DNA of 64,000 nt from Micromonospora coxensis (GCF_900090295.1 NZ_LT607753.1:4340001-4404000); one strand, 5' to 3'; counted from the first letter of the stretch, positions 11,162 through 19,713 are shown. Notes: generated by a model not told the origin, from the letters alone. Numbers and translations are program-made.

Positions 11162-11815
11162 TCAACGCACCCGGGCCAGGGTGACCCCGTCGGCGATCGG
11201 GAGCATCACCGCCTCGACTCGGACGTCGGCCAGCACCTCGTCGTTGAAGGCGGCGATCGCCCGGTCGTCGGCGTCGCGCGGGGCGAGCACCCGACCGCCG
11301 CGCAGCGTGTTGTCCACCGCGATCACGCCGCCGGGGCGCATCCGGGGCACCAGCTCGTCCCAGTACACCGGGTAGCCGGTCTTGTCGGCGTCGATGAACG
11401 CGAAGTCCAGGTGACGCTCCAGCGGCAGTTCGCGCAGCGTGTCCCCGGCCGGGCCGATCCGCAGCTCGATCCGGTCGGCGACACCCGCCCGCTCCCAGTA
11501 CCGCCGGGCGATGCCGGTGTACTCCTCCGAGATGTCGAAGCAGGTCAACCTGCCGCCGTCCGGTAGACCACGGGCGATGGCCAGCGAGGAGAGCCCGGTG
11601 AACGTGCCCACCTCCACCGCCTGCCGTACGCCGAGCAGCCGGGTGAGGAAGGTGAGGAACGCCGCCTGCTCCGGCGCCACCTGCATCACCGCCTGGTCGG
11701 GCAGAGCGGCCATCGTCTCCTCGGCCAGGTCGCGGACGATCTCGTCCGGCGACGACCCGTGGGAGACGAGGTACGCGTGCAGTTCCGGTGTCAGCGGCAA
11801 GGGCTTGGAGGTCAT
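11162..11815 (-). CDS. Class I SAM-dependent O-methyltransferase (CCoAOMT-like)
   Basis: 217 residues of the Methyltransf_3 / caffeoyl-CoA O-methyltransferase family: AVEVGTFTGLSSLAIARGLPDGGRL is SAM motif I (about 67-90), LTCFDISEEY motif II, and DFAFIDADKTGYPVYWDELVPRMRPGGVIAVDNTLRGG carries the metal-binding D-A-D-K and D-N residues. Bacterial members methylate catechol-type hydroxyls with a divalent metal. It is 9 bases downstream of maf on the same strand and probably in its operon. The substrate is not predictable. Confidence 0.92.
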   Translation of the reverse strand: MTSKPLPLTPELHAYLVSHGSSPDEIVRDLAEETMAALPDQAVMQVAPEQAAFLTFLTRLLGVRQAVEVGTFTGLSSLAIARGLPDGGRLTCFDISEEYTGIARRYWERAGVADRIELRIGPAGDTLRELPLERHLDFAFIDADKTGYPVYWDELVPRMRPGGVIAVDNTLRGGRVLAPRDADDRAIAAFNDEVLADVRVEAVMLPIADGVTLARVR

Positions 11816-11824
11816 GTCCGGACG

Positions 11825-12481
11825 CTAGCCGAGATGGGCGACCTCCTGGCCCCCCGGCGCGACCTTCGTCCACAGGTCCGTGATGTCGAGTTCCAACTCG
11901 CCGAGCAGCCGGCGCAGCATCGGCAGCGAGAGACCCACCACCGTGCCCGGGTCGCCCTCGATCCCGGTCAGGAACGCCCCGCCCAACCCGTCGATGGTGA
12001 ACGCCCCCGCCACCGCCAACGGCTCCCCGGTCGCCACGTATGCGGCGATCTCGTCGTCGCTGATGTCGGCGAAGTGCACCACCGTCGACGCCACCGCCTC
12101 CGCCCGGGCCTCGTGGGTCACGTCCACCAGGCAGTGCCCGGTGTGCAGCACCCCGCTGCGCCCCCGCATCCGCCGCCAGCGGTCCGTCGCGTCGGCGGCG
12201 TCCGCCGGCTTGCCCAGGATCTCCCCGTCGAACGCCAGCACCGAGTCACAACCCAGCACCAGGGTGCGCTCGTCCGGGGTGGCGCGCAGGCGGTCCAGCA
12301 CCGCCAGCGCCTTAAGCCGGGCCAGTTCCAGGCACAGATCCTCGGCCCGGTCGCTGACCACCTGGGACTCGTCGACGCCGCTGACCAGCACGTCGGGTTC
12401 GATCCCGGCGGCCTGGAGGAGCTTGCGGCGGGCGGGACTCTGGGACGCGAGAACGAGGCGCAGTGGCAGGGAGTTCGGCAC
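11825..12481 (-). CDS. maf: Maf-like nucleotide pyrophosphatase
   Basis: 218 residues from GTG 12481: LRLVLASQSPARRKLLQAAGIEPDVLVSGVDES is the family N terminus, CDSVLAFDGEILGKPADA and TGHCLVDV follow, and ITDLWTKVAPGG-like text closes it. Maf/YhdE proteins hydrolyse non-canonical or excess nucleoside triphosphates to monophosphates. The longer reading to 12559 would run into the preceding gene, so 12481 (10 bases after the mycosin stop) is chosen. In mycobacteria maf follows accE directly; here three type VII-like genes lie between them. Confidence 0.92.
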   Translation of the reverse strand: MPNSLPLRLVLASQSPARRKLLQAAGIEPDVLVSGVDESQVVSDRAEDLCLELARLKALAVLDRLRATPDERTLVLGCDSVLAFDGEILGKPADAADATDRWRRMRGRSGVLHTGHCLVDVTHEARAEAVASTVVHFADISDDEIAAYVATGEPLAVAGAFTIDGLGGAFLTGIEGDPGTVVGLSLPMLRRLLGELELDITDLWTKVAPGGQEVAHLG

Positions 12482-12491
12482 GTCGCCGACG

Positions 12492-13649
12492 CTACCGGCT
12501 GATCCGGGGCGGCGGGTCGTCGGCACGGCGACGGCGACGCCAGATGAGGTAACCGCCACCGGCGGCGGCGATCACGCCGAGCGTGACGAGACCACGAGCG
12601 GTCGCTGCGTCGTCGCCGTCACCACCTGCGGGGACCGTGGGTGCAGCGCCGTCAGGTGGTGGGGTGACCGTCGACGACTCGAAGCCCAGAGGAGGTACGT
12701 CGGCGGTGAGCGCGGCGACGAGGTCGATGACTCCGTAGCCGTACTCGTCGTCACGGCCGGGTGGGCCCTTGTCGACAGCGGTGGCAGTGAGCCGGTGTGC
12801 GACTTCGGCGGCGGGCAGGTGAGGGTACTTGGAACGTATGAGAGCGGCAGCTCCGGCAACAATTGCAGTGGCGCTAGAGGTTCCTGTGCCCTTGGAATAC
12901 TTCGCGCCATAGCTAGTGCTGTAGATATCTACCGCCGGAGCTGCGACGTCTATCTTTGCGCCTCTAACCGATATTGTCGCGTGTTCTCCGAGATGGTCGA
13001 CTCCGCCTACGCCGATTACTCCTTCCTCTGAAGCGGGGTACCCCACATTGAGGTCTTCTGGGCTATTTCCTGCCGCTGCAACAATGACAATATTTGCCTG
13101 TAGTGCGCTTCTTACTGCTCGCTGCAGTCTTGGGCTAGCTCCAGCGACCGCTGAGATGCTTATAACATCTGCGCCTTGCGATGTTGCCCACTCGACGGCG
13201 GCAGCGAGGTCTTCTGTGTCTCCATGATCGTTGACTAGCTTGGTCCTTATAGGCAAGACCTTCGCCTTGGGGGCGATCCCTAGGGCACCAGATCCTGGCT
13301 CTCTTCCATGGGCAGCGATCAATCCTGCCATCGAAGTGCCGTGGCTGTCCTTGTCTTGTCGGCCATCTCCGCTGCCGCCCGGGATCAAGTCTCGCCCAGC
13401 AAGCAGATTACCTATCAGATCGGGGTGGGGGGCCACGCCGGTGTCCGGTACCGCTACCGTGACTCCATCGCCTTGGCTGATCCGGTGTGCGTCAGTCACG
13501 CGAAGAAATCGCAAGTGCCACTGATCGCTGCGCACTCGCTTCTCGGGCGGGGGTTGTGGCGAGGCTTGTGCCGCAACGACCGAGGTAGGGGTACCTACAG
13601 TCAATAGGGCGACAATTGAGACAAGGAGCCCACCTGACCGAGTGGTCAC
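12492..13649 (-). CDS. Mycosin-like membrane-anchored S8 serine protease
   Basis: 385 residues from GTG 13649. A signal peptide spans about 1-29. The subtilisin triad is visible as D69 (VAVPDTG), H103 (DSHGTSMAG) and S258 (GTSSATAIVAG), with oxyanion N195 (AAAGNS). The Pro that usually follows the Ser block (GTSMATP) is Ala. The tail ends in Gly/Ala-rich text, one helix (LVTLGVIAAAGGGYLIW) and RRRRR, the topology of the MycP proteases of type VII secretion. The start codon overlaps the upstream stop (GTGA), so translation is coupled. Base composition is distinctly lower in GC than the flanks: 29 of 60 bases in 13081-13140 by hand count. No Ecc gene is nearby. Confidence 0.85.
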   Translation of the reverse strand: MTTRSGGLLVSIVALLTVGTPTSVVAAQASPQPPPEKRVRSDQWHLRFLRVTDAHRISQGDGVTVAVPDTGVAPHPDLIGNLLAGRDLIPGGSGDGRQDKDSHGTSMAGLIAAHGREPGSGALGIAPKAKVLPIRTKLVNDHGDTEDLAAAVEWATSQGADVISISAVAGASPRLQRAVRSALQANIVIVAAAGNSPEDLNVGYPASEEGVIGVGGVDHLGEHATISVRGAKIDVAAPAVDIYSTSYGAKYSKGTGTSSATAIVAGAAALIRSKYPHLPAAEVAHRLTATAVDKGPPGRDDEYGYGVIDLVAALTADVPPLGFESSTVTPPPDGAAPTVPAGGDGDDAATARGLVTLGVIAAAGGGYLIWRRRRRADDPPPRISR

Positions 13650-15031
13650 TTTTGGAAGCCGATAGCTGGACCCGGGTCGATGGGTCCGTCCTCGTCTGGC
13701 GGAAGGACCACGGGGCTCACTCCCTCGTCTGTCTCCCAGGGATTGTCCGGATCCCAGCGCCGTGACTCGCCGCCCACCTGCTCTTGGCGAGCCGGCCTCC
13801 TTCCCGTTGTGTTGCCGATTCCCTGACCCCCGCCTCCCATACCAGGGCTGCCCCCGATTGGATGCAGGCCGGGCATGCTGCTTAGTTGTCCGCGACCTCC
13901 GCCGGGGCGAGACCCAGCGGCTCCCGTGGGTGCCGTCCCGGCGGCCCCACCGCCGATTACTCCGCCGACTGGGTTGACGCGTCGAGGCGATGTACCTCCA
14001 CCTGGCTGCCCCAGTGGTAGACCGGGGACGCCGCCGATCAAACCTCCTGGGTGTACTGGTCGAGAAGGGAAGGCGCGAGCAGAGTTAGAGCCCTGATTGG
14101 TGCTTCCCGGGCCCGAACGGGTGGCCGGTCCTCGTAAACCGCTATTTCCGCCGCTTTGGCCAATTGGCAGCCCGAGGCTGGATGCAGGCCCAGGGGTGGA
14201 CGTGGAGCTTCCTGGGCCTCCTGGCAATACGCCCGGCTGGCCAGATGCGGGTGGATGGGCTAAGCCAGTGTTTGCTCCGCCGAGGACGGGGCCAACGCTT
14301 GGCGCGCCTTGGATGGGAACCGGTGCGGTCGCCTTACCCGCGCCATTCACAGACCGGTTCTCGGTTGAGACTGCAAGAGGTACAGGAATAACCGGAGGGA
14401 TAAGTGGAGCAGGGCCGACAGCGTAGGCATCAGGGTTTTCGATTTGCCTACCGGGAGTGGGCCTCGGCGGCGGCTTTTGGAGCATGACCTGGGCCTGTTG
14501 TAGTTCGCCGCTCAACCCGAACATGATCCCGCGGGCCTGCGAGTTCAACTGCTCCAGATCCGCGTCCGTCACCGGCGGCTTCGTCGTACGGTTACCGGCC
14601 AACGCCTTTGGGTCGGTGATCATCTCCTCGTACGAGCGCTTCTGCGCCAGCTTCGTCGCGTACTGCTCGTAGAGGGTCTTGACCTGCGGCCGGGCGCTGT
14701 CGATGGCGCGGGTGGCGGCGGCGAGCGCGTCGTGGTTGGCGGCGGCGGTGTCGTGGGTGCGCTGCACCTTCTCGATGAGCTGGTCCAGTTCGGCCAGGTA
14801 CGCCCGGGCGGCGGCGTTGGTCTCCGGCGGCCACGCCTCGGCCAGGCCGCGGCGGTACTCGTGCAGCCGCCGCATGTGGTTCATCGCGAGGTCGCACACC
14901 TTGCGCCAACCGGCGACCTGCTTCCAGTGCCCGCTGGTGTCGTGGTCCTGGAGGCAGGCCCACATGCTCTGCACGTCCATCAACTGCCAGTCGGTGAGGC
15001 CGGACGTCCGGCCGCCGCCCCGTTCGATCAC
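13646..15031 (-). CDS. Putative type VII secretion substrate: helical (WXG/PPE-like) N domain plus Gly/Pro-rich tail
   Basis: 461 residues from GTG 15031, whose GTGA overlaps the preceding stop. Residues 1-190 are helical and hydrophilic (SGLTDWQLMDVQSMW ... EYRRGLAEAWPPETNAAARAYLAELDQLIEKV ... YEEMITDPKAL), with a Trp between two long helices as in WXG100/PPE proteins. Residues 200-440 are low-complexity Pro/Gly/Ser/Thr (PGSTNQGSNSARAF, LPLGQPGGGTSP), and the end is acidic (DPDNPWETDEGVSPVVLPPDEDG). I do not recognise a named family; the substrate call rests on shape and on coupling to a mycosin. GC falls within the gene from the N-domain to the tail. Confidence 0.6.
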   Translation of the reverse strand: MIERGGGRTSGLTDWQLMDVQSMWACLQDHDTSGHWKQVAGWRKVCDLAMNHMRRLHEYRRGLAEAWPPETNAAARAYLAELDQLIEKVQRTHDTAAANHDALAAATRAIDSARPQVKTLYEQYATKLAQKRSYEEMITDPKALAGNRTTKPPVTDADLEQLNSQARGIMFGLSGELQQAQVMLQKPPPRPTPGRQIENPDAYAVGPAPLIPPVIPVPLAVSTENRSVNGAGKATAPVPIQGAPSVGPVLGGANTGLAHPPASGQPGVLPGGPGSSTSTPGPASSLGLPIGQSGGNSGLRGPATRSGPGSTNQGSNSARAFPSRPVHPGGLIGGVPGLPLGQPGGGTSPRRVNPVGGVIGGGAAGTAPTGAAGSRPGGGRGQLSSMPGLHPIGGSPGMGGGGQGIGNTTGRRPARQEQVGGESRRWDPDNPWETDEGVSPVVLPPDEDGPIDPGPAIGFQK

Positions 15032-15483
15032 GGCAGCACCACCGGCCCCCGGTTGTCCGGGCCGGTGGGGTCGGTGAGGGCGGCTCGGCCGTGCGGCAGC
15101 ACGGCGTACGGGCGGGCGAGCGCCTCCCGTACGTCGCCGACCCGGGCGGCGGCGAACGCGTCCGCGCCCTCGTACTCGGAGGCGATCTTGCCGGCGGCGC
15201 CGGCCAGGTGGCCGGTCGCCCCACCCAGGTCCCACACCGTGTTGGCGGTGGCCTGCTGGGTCTCGTGGTGGGCGCGCAGGAACTGCACCAGTTCGATGAA
15301 CGCGTCGCACGGGTCGGGAATGGCGGCTGTCATGTCGTCCGCGATGTAGGACAGGTGCGGTGCGTAGTTGCGGTCGACCTCGGCCTGGAGCCGGTCGGCG
15401 AACTCCCGCATCTGGCGGATGTCGGCTTCGATGCGGTCGTTGTCGCGCAGCCAGGAAGCTGGGCGGTCCTCCTCAGGGATCAT
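15028..15483 (-). CDS. ESX/WXG100-like small helical protein
   Basis: 151 residues from ATG 15483, with GGGAGG five bases upstream. It has no signal peptide or membrane helix. Residues 10-110 are predicted helical by eye (DNDRIEADIRQMREFADRLQAEV ... FIELVQFLRAHHETQQATANTVWDLGGATGHLAGAAGKIASEYEGADAFAAARV), ending with a YxxxD-like AARVGDVREAL stretch; this is the look of WXG100-superfamily proteins but longer. First gene of a three-gene operon ending in a mycosin-like protease. It probably pairs with the next protein for export; that is inference. Confidence 0.55.
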   Translation of the reverse strand: MIPEEDRPASWLRDNDRIEADIRQMREFADRLQAEVDRNYAPHLSYIADDMTAAIPDPCDAFIELVQFLRAHHETQQATANTVWDLGGATGHLAGAAGKIASEYEGADAFAAARVGDVREALARPYAVLPHGRAALTDPTGPDNRGPVVLP

Positions 15484-15594
15484 CGATCCTCCCTACCCGT
15501 CACGGCCCCGTTCCCCTGAGTGAGGTTAATGGGTTCCGCGCGATCTCGGCAGCCCCGACGAGGAGGGACGAACCGGGCCGCGTACCCGGGCGGG

Positions 15595-15807
15595 TCAGCG
15601 CGGCAGGCCGGAGGAGCGCCACGCGCCCGGGCCGACGCCGGGGGTGGCGGCGGCGGGGCGCGCGCTGCGCGCCCAGGTGGAGACGGCCGCCGGCGCGGGC
15701 GCGGCGACCGGTCGGGACCGGGCGACGATCGCGCCCACCAGCGCGGCCAGTTCTTCGGCGGTCGGGACTCCCCGGACGACCCGGAACAGCGGCTCTTCGG
15801 CAGACAT
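15595..15807 (-). CDS. accE: Acyl-CoA carboxylase epsilon subunit
   Basis: A 70-residue protein, MSAEEPLFRVVRGVPTAEELAALVGAIVARS followed by an Ala/Pro-rich linker and WARSARPAAATPGVGPGAWRSSGLPR. The pattern R-V-V-R-G-x-P-T-x-E-E-L-A-A-L-x-A-x-x is the actinobacterial AccE/PccE signature, and the W...R/S...GPGAWRSSGLPR end is typical. The subunit activates the AccD-AccA3 complex and is usually encoded directly after accD. Here accD is more than 6 kb upstream on the same strand. The kinase gene is divergent, 91 bases away. Confidence 0.85.
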   Translation of the reverse strand: MSAEEPLFRVVRGVPTAEELAALVGAIVARSRPVAAPAPAAVSTWARSARPAAATPGVGPGAWRSSGLPR

Positions 15808-15898
15808 GCCGTCAGCGTACGCGTCGCGAACTTGACCTTCGCCGCACAGTGGCGTGCCGGCGGTGTACGCGTTGGCGGCGCCGGGTACCGTCTCAGCG

Positions 15899-17782
15899 AT
15901 GTCTGATGCGCTTCCCCAACTCGTCGCCGACCGGTACCGGCTCATTTCGCCGCTCGGTCAGGGCGGCATGGGTCGGGTGTGGAAGGCGCGGGACGAGGTT
16001 CTGCACCGGGACGTGGCGATCAAGGAGTTGGTCCCGCCGCCCAGCCTGACCGACGACGAGCGCCGCGAGATGCGGGAGCGGTCGTTGCGGGAGGCCCGGG
16101 CCATCGCCCGGCTGAACCACGTCAACGTGGTCCGCATCTTCGACGTGCTGCGCACCGACGGCGATCCCTGGATCGTCATGGAGTACGTCGCGTCGAAGTC
16201 CCTCCAGGACACCCTGGCCGAGGACGGTCCGGTGCCGCCGGCGAAGGCGGTCGAGATCGGCCTCGGTGTGCTCGGGGCGTTGAAGGCGGCGCACAAGGCC
16301 GGCGTGATGCACCGGGACATCAAGCCGGGCAACGTGCTGCTCGGCACCGACGGCCGGGTGGTGCTGACCGATTTCGGTCTGGCCACCATCCCCGGCGACC
16401 CGAACGTGACCCGCACCGGCATGGTGCTCGGCTCGCCCGCGTACATCGCGCCGGAGCGGGCCAGGGACGGCACGGCCGGTCCGGAGGCCGACCTCTGGTC
16501 GCTGGGCGCCACCCTGTACGCGGCGGTCGAGGGCAAGTCGCCGTACGCGCGGCCGTCGGCGATCGCCACGCTGGCCGCGCTGGCCACCGAGCCGCTGCCG
16601 CCGCCGAAGAACGCCGGCCCGCTGAAGCCGGTCCTGCAGGGGCTGCTCCGCAAGGACCCGAAGGAGCGGATCACCGCCGAGGTGGCCGAGCGGCTGCTGC
16701 GCCGCGCCGGCGGCAAGCGGGCGAAGAGCATCCCGCTGCTCGACGGCGTACGCCGGCCGGGGCCGAACGGCCCGCGCGAGCCGCGCCCACCGCTGGTCCC
16801 CGCGCCGCGCGCGGCCGAGCGGTCCGAGTCGACGCCGAAGCCGACCGCGCCGTCGAAGACCGCCGCGGCGGCCGGCGCGACGGCCGCCGACGACGCGACC
16901 GCCAAGGTGCCCGCGAACGCCGACGCGGCGCCGACCGCCAAGGTCGACCCGCCGAAGCCGGACACCGCGCCGACCGCCGAGGCCGAGGCGCCGAAGCGCA
17001 CCAACCCCACGTCCGTGATGCCCGCCCCGGTCAGCCCGGCCGCCGCGCCCGCCGAGCGCCTCCCCGGCTCGGTGTACGACGGGACGAAGCACGACCAGCG
17101 CAAGCGGAACCTGCTGATCGGCGCGGTGGTGCTCGTGCTGCTGGTCGGCCTCGCGGTGCTCGTCCCGCTGCTCGGCCGTGGTGGCGACCCGGAGGACGAC
17201 GGCCAGCAGGCCGGCCCGCCCAGCGCCGGGACCTCGTCGTCGGTCCCGGCCCCGACGACGGCTCCGGCCGCGCCGCCGCCGACCAGCGCCGCGCCGCCCA
17301 GCCCGACGCCGTCGGCCACCCCGTCCACCGACCCGAACGCGCTGCCGGCGGGCTGGACCCTGCACAAGGGGCCCACCTTCTCCATCCCGGTCCCGCCGGG
17401 CTGGCGGGTCGTCCGCACGGGCGGGGACACCGTCATCTTCGCCCAGCGCAACGGGGTCGGCGAGATGCTCGTGCAGTGGGGCAGCAACCCCAAGCCGGAC
17501 GCGGTCGCCGATTGGCGGGCCCAGGAGCCGAGCCGCAAGCGGTACGTCAACAACTACCAGTACCTCGGCATCGAGCGCTGCGACTGGTACCGGACCTGCG
17601 CCGACTGGGAGTGGCTGGAGAGCCGGGACGGCACCCGGATCCACGTCCGCAACCGGGGCTTCGCCACCGCCAGCAACCGGGGCTACGCCATCCGGTGGGA
17701 GGTCGCGGAGAAGGACTGGCAGGCCCAGCTCGCCACCTTCGACCAGATCGTCAAGGGGTTCAAGCCCGACCGGGTGAACTGA
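15899..17782 (+). CDS. Transmembrane Ser/Thr protein kinase (Hanks type)
   Basis: 627 residues from ATG 15899. The kinase domain has GQGGMG (21-25 region), VAIK with Lys42, HRDIKPGN with catalytic Asp140, DFGLA and GSPAYIAPE, all intact. Residues 285-400 are an Ala/Pro/Thr-rich juxtamembrane linker; one membrane helix (LLIGAVVLVLLVGLAVLVPLL) lies at about 404-424, followed by a Pro/Ser/Thr spacer and an extracellular domain of about 140 residues with a CDWYRTC cysteine pair. No PASTA repeats are present, so this is a PknB-like kinase with a different sensor. Start 15899 is preferred over 15854 because MSDALPQLVADRY is the usual kinase N terminus. Confidence 0.93.
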   Translation: MSDALPQLVADRYRLISPLGQGGMGRVWKARDEVLHRDVAIKELVPPPSLTDDERREMRERSLREARAIARLNHVNVVRIFDVLRTDGDPWIVMEYVASKSLQDTLAEDGPVPPAKAVEIGLGVLGALKAAHKAGVMHRDIKPGNVLLGTDGRVVLTDFGLATIPGDPNVTRTGMVLGSPAYIAPERARDGTAGPEADLWSLGATLYAAVEGKSPYARPSAIATLAALATEPLPPPKNAGPLKPVLQGLLRKDPKERITAEVAERLLRRAGGKRAKSIPLLDGVRRPGPNGPREPRPPLVPAPRAAERSESTPKPTAPSKTAAAAGATAADDATAKVPANADAAPTAKVDPPKPDTAPTAEAEAPKRTNPTSVMPAPVSPAAAPAERLPGSVYDGTKHDQRKRNLLIGAVVLVLLVGLAVLVPLLGRGGDPEDDGQQAGPPSAGTSSSVPAPTTAPAAPPPTSAAPPSPTPSATPSTDPNALPAGWTLHKGPTFSIPVPPGWRVVRTGGDTVIFAQRNGVGEMLVQWGSNPKPDAVADWRAQEPSRKRYVNNYQYLGIERCDWYRTCADWEWLESRDGTRIHVRNRGFATASNRGYAIRWEVAEKDWQAQLATFDQIVKGFKPDRVN

Positions 17783-17790
17783 CGCCTGGG

Positions 17791-17818
17791 ATTCGTACCG
17801 GTGCGAATTCGATTCGCA
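17791..17818. terminator. Overlapping inverted repeats after the kinase gene
   Basis: ATTCGTACCGGTGCGAAT (17791-17808) is palindromic except for one pair, and TGCGAAT/ATTCGCA (17802-17808, 17812-17818) forms an alternative stem. Being mutually exclusive and 9 bases after the stop, they may act as terminator or attenuator before the next small gene; an operator is also possible. Confidence 0.4.
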
Positions 17819-17871
17819 TGACTCTCCGTCGTACGGGGTATCCCACCCCTGACGACGGAAGGAGGTACGAC

Positions 17872-18096
17872 ATGGGTTCCCGACGCAAGGACACCCGGCC
17901 CCGGCTGGCACTGTGGATGCTGGTCGCGCTCGGCGACATCGTCCTGTTGATGGTCAGTGTCGGCCTGTCGGTGCTGGTCGCGTTGCTCGCCGTCGTGGCG
18001 CTCACCGCTGCCGGGATCGCCGCCTGGCGGTTCACCCGACGCACCGCCCTGACCCGTGACGACGCCGTGCCGGTGGTCACCCGGCAGGAGGCCTGA
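17872..18096 (+). CDS. Small two-helix membrane protein, function unknown
   Basis: 74 residues from ATG 17872, with GGAGG 7 bases upstream. A basic N terminus (MGSRRKDTRPR) precedes two hydrophobic stretches (LALWMLVALGDIVLLMVSVGLSVLVALLAVVALTAAGIAAW) and a polar tail. No family was recognised. It follows the kinase by 89 bases on the same strand, so a functional link is possible but not shown. Confidence 0.65.
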   Translation: MGSRRKDTRPRLALWMLVALGDIVLLMVSVGLSVLVALLAVVALTAAGIAAWRFTRRTALTRDDAVPVVTRQEA

Positions 18097-18112
18097 ATCC
18101 GGACCCGACGGT

Positions 18113-18167
18113 GGCGGCAGCCGGACCAGTCATCGACCGTACGGTGATGATCGATCCCGCTGCCGCC
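18113..18167. terminator. Nested hairpin between convergent genes
   Basis: Outer arms GGCGGCAGC (18113-18121) and GCTGCCGCC (18159-18167) enclose an inner palindrome TCATC...GATGA with ACCGTACGGT at its centre (18136-18145). It lies between the small membrane protein (plus) and the GH25 gene (minus), suiting a bidirectional terminator. Confidence 0.65.
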
Positions 18168-18187
18168 GACCCGTATCGGGGGCTGGC

Positions 18188-18940
18188 TCAGGTGTTGTTC
18201 GCCAGCGCGATCAGCCGGGTGCGGTCGCCGTTCCAGTAGTTGCGGTCGACGTTGCCGCTGATCCCGGAGACGCTGCCCGAGTCGGTGTACTGCCAGAAGC
18301 TCCAGAACGGGGCGCCGGCGGGCAGGGTGCCCGGGCTGCTCGCCCAGCGGGCGATCCACAGCGGGTGGTTGGCCCACGGGCCGGTCCAGCTGCCGGTGCA
18401 CTGGTTCCACCAGCTGGTGGTGGTGTAGATGACCGCGTACCGGCCGGTGCGGGCGCGGTAGGTGTTGAGGAAGTCCTGGATCCAGCTGCGCATGCCGGAG
18501 GTGGACAGGCCGTAGCAGTAGCCGCCGGCGTAGGGGTTGCCCTCGACGTCGAGCGCGGCGGGCAGCGTCCGGCTGTCGGCCGACCACGCGCCACCGTTGC
18601 TGGCCAGGTAGTTGGCCTGGGTCGCGCCGGAGGAGATGTTCGGCCGGGCGAAGTGGTACGCCCCGCGGATCACCCCGGCGTAGTACGCGTTGGTGTAGTT
18701 GCTGTTGAAGTTCGGGTCCTTGTAGCTCGTACCCTCGGTGGCCTTGATGAAGGCGAACTGGATGCCGGAGTTGCGGACGCTGGTCCAGTTGATGGATCCC
18801 TGCCAGCGGGAGACGTCGATGCCGGGTACGGTCGCCGCAGCCGCCGGCGTGGCGGTGACGACCAGGGCCGCGGCCGCCGTGGCGGCGACGGTGAGGCCGG
18901 CGGCGAGGAGCCGGCGCAGCGAGAATCTGGTACGGGTCAT
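18188..18940 (-). CDS. Secreted GH25 lysozyme (N,O-diacetylmuramidase)
   Basis: 250 residues from ATG 18940 with GGAGG upstream. A signal peptide runs to about A36 (LLAAGLTVAATAAAALVVTATPAAAA). The mature protein is almost entirely a GH25 barrel: GIDVSRWQGSINW with the conserved Asp42, FAFIKATEGTSYKDPNF, RGAYHFARP, ALDVEGNPYAGG with the acidic DxE, and FWQYTDSGSVSGISGNVDRNYWNG. This is the Streptomyces cellosyl-type fold, which cleaves the beta-1,4 bond of peptidoglycan. It has no wall-binding domain. The AT-rich upstream stretch (18945-19050) probably holds the promoter. Confidence 0.95.
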   Translation of the reverse strand: MTRTRFSLRRLLAAGLTVAATAAAALVVTATPAAAATVPGIDVSRWQGSINWTSVRNSGIQFAFIKATEGTSYKDPNFNSNYTNAYYAGVIRGAYHFARPNISSGATQANYLASNGGAWSADSRTLPAALDVEGNPYAGGYCYGLSTSGMRSWIQDFLNTYRARTGRYAVIYTTTSWWNQCTGSWTGPWANHPLWIARWASSPGTLPAGAPFWSFWQYTDSGSVSGISGNVDRNYWNGDRTRLIALANNT

Positions 18941-19067
18941 GGATGCCTCCAGAGACGCCGATCGATTGACGACAATCTTTGGAGCTAGTTGCCCAAGAGC
19001 GCAAGAGGGCCTAAGGAAATTTTCATCGACGGCTTTCGACGTCTTTTGCAAGACTGATCGGTAACGG

Positions 19068-19613
19068 TCAGCGCAGCGCGGCGGGGTCGATCTGCCAGCG
19101 GAACGGCTCGGCCAGGGTCAGCGTCTCACCGGCCTTGGCCACCTGGTCCTCGACGTAGTGCTCACCATCGAGCCGGTACAGCCGCAGGGAATGTGTCTCG
19201 CCGTCCTGCTCCACCAGCAGGTACCAGGGGATCCGGGCGATGGCGTAGAGCTGCATCTTGACCAGCCGGTCCGCAGCCGCGTTGCCGGGCGAGACGATCT
19301 CGCAGACCAGCGCGACCTCGCCCGCCTCGACCACCGTGCCCTCGTCGTCGGTGTCGGCGACCACCACGTCCGGGATCACGATCCGGTTCGTGCCGAGCCG
19401 CAGGTTGACTGCCTCGAAGACCAGGAGGCCGTGCGTTGCGGCTTGGAGGCTGTTGGCCAGCAGACGGGACACCAGCTGGTGGCGCTTGCTCGGAGCAGGG
19501 CTCACGATCAGGCTCCCGTCGAGCAGTTCGATCCGGTGCGACGACTCGTCCATGGCGAAGTAGTCGGCCTCCGTCCAGAGGCCGACGTGGTGTTCCAGGG
19601 GTGCCGCGCTCAC
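19068..19613 (-). CDS. Uma2-family (PD-D/ExK nuclease-like, DUF820) protein
   Basis: 181 residues from GTG 19613. [44 protein letters not shown] is the family N terminus; [30 protein letters not shown] and PWYLLVEQ follow, giving the D...E-x-V...K arrangement of the restriction-endonuclease-like fold. Uma2 proteins are abundant in actinobacteria and cyanobacteria and their physiological role is unclear; nuclease activity is inferred from fold only. It is divergent from the M50 gene. Confidence 0.85.
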   Translation of the reverse strand: MSAAPLEHHVGLWTEADYFAMDESSHRIELLDGSLIVSPAPSKRHQLVSRLLANSLQAATHGLLVFEAVNLRLGTNRIVIPDVVVADTDDEGTVVEAGEVALVCEIVSPGNAAADRLVKMQLYAIARIPWYLLVEQDGETHSLRLYRLDGEHYVEDQVAKAGETLTLAEPFRWQIDPAALR

Positions 19614-19713
19614 CGGCGTTCACCTCCCGCTCCGATCGCCACCTGCTCAGTCTCACACGATACGAGGTCGGGCCCGCCGAACGACACAGCGCCGGGCGGT
19701 AGGCTCCCCGCCC

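Noticed and set aside
12492..12559. Longer maf start at 12559
   Set aside because: It would overlap the mycosin coding end and adds a tail lacking family similarity.
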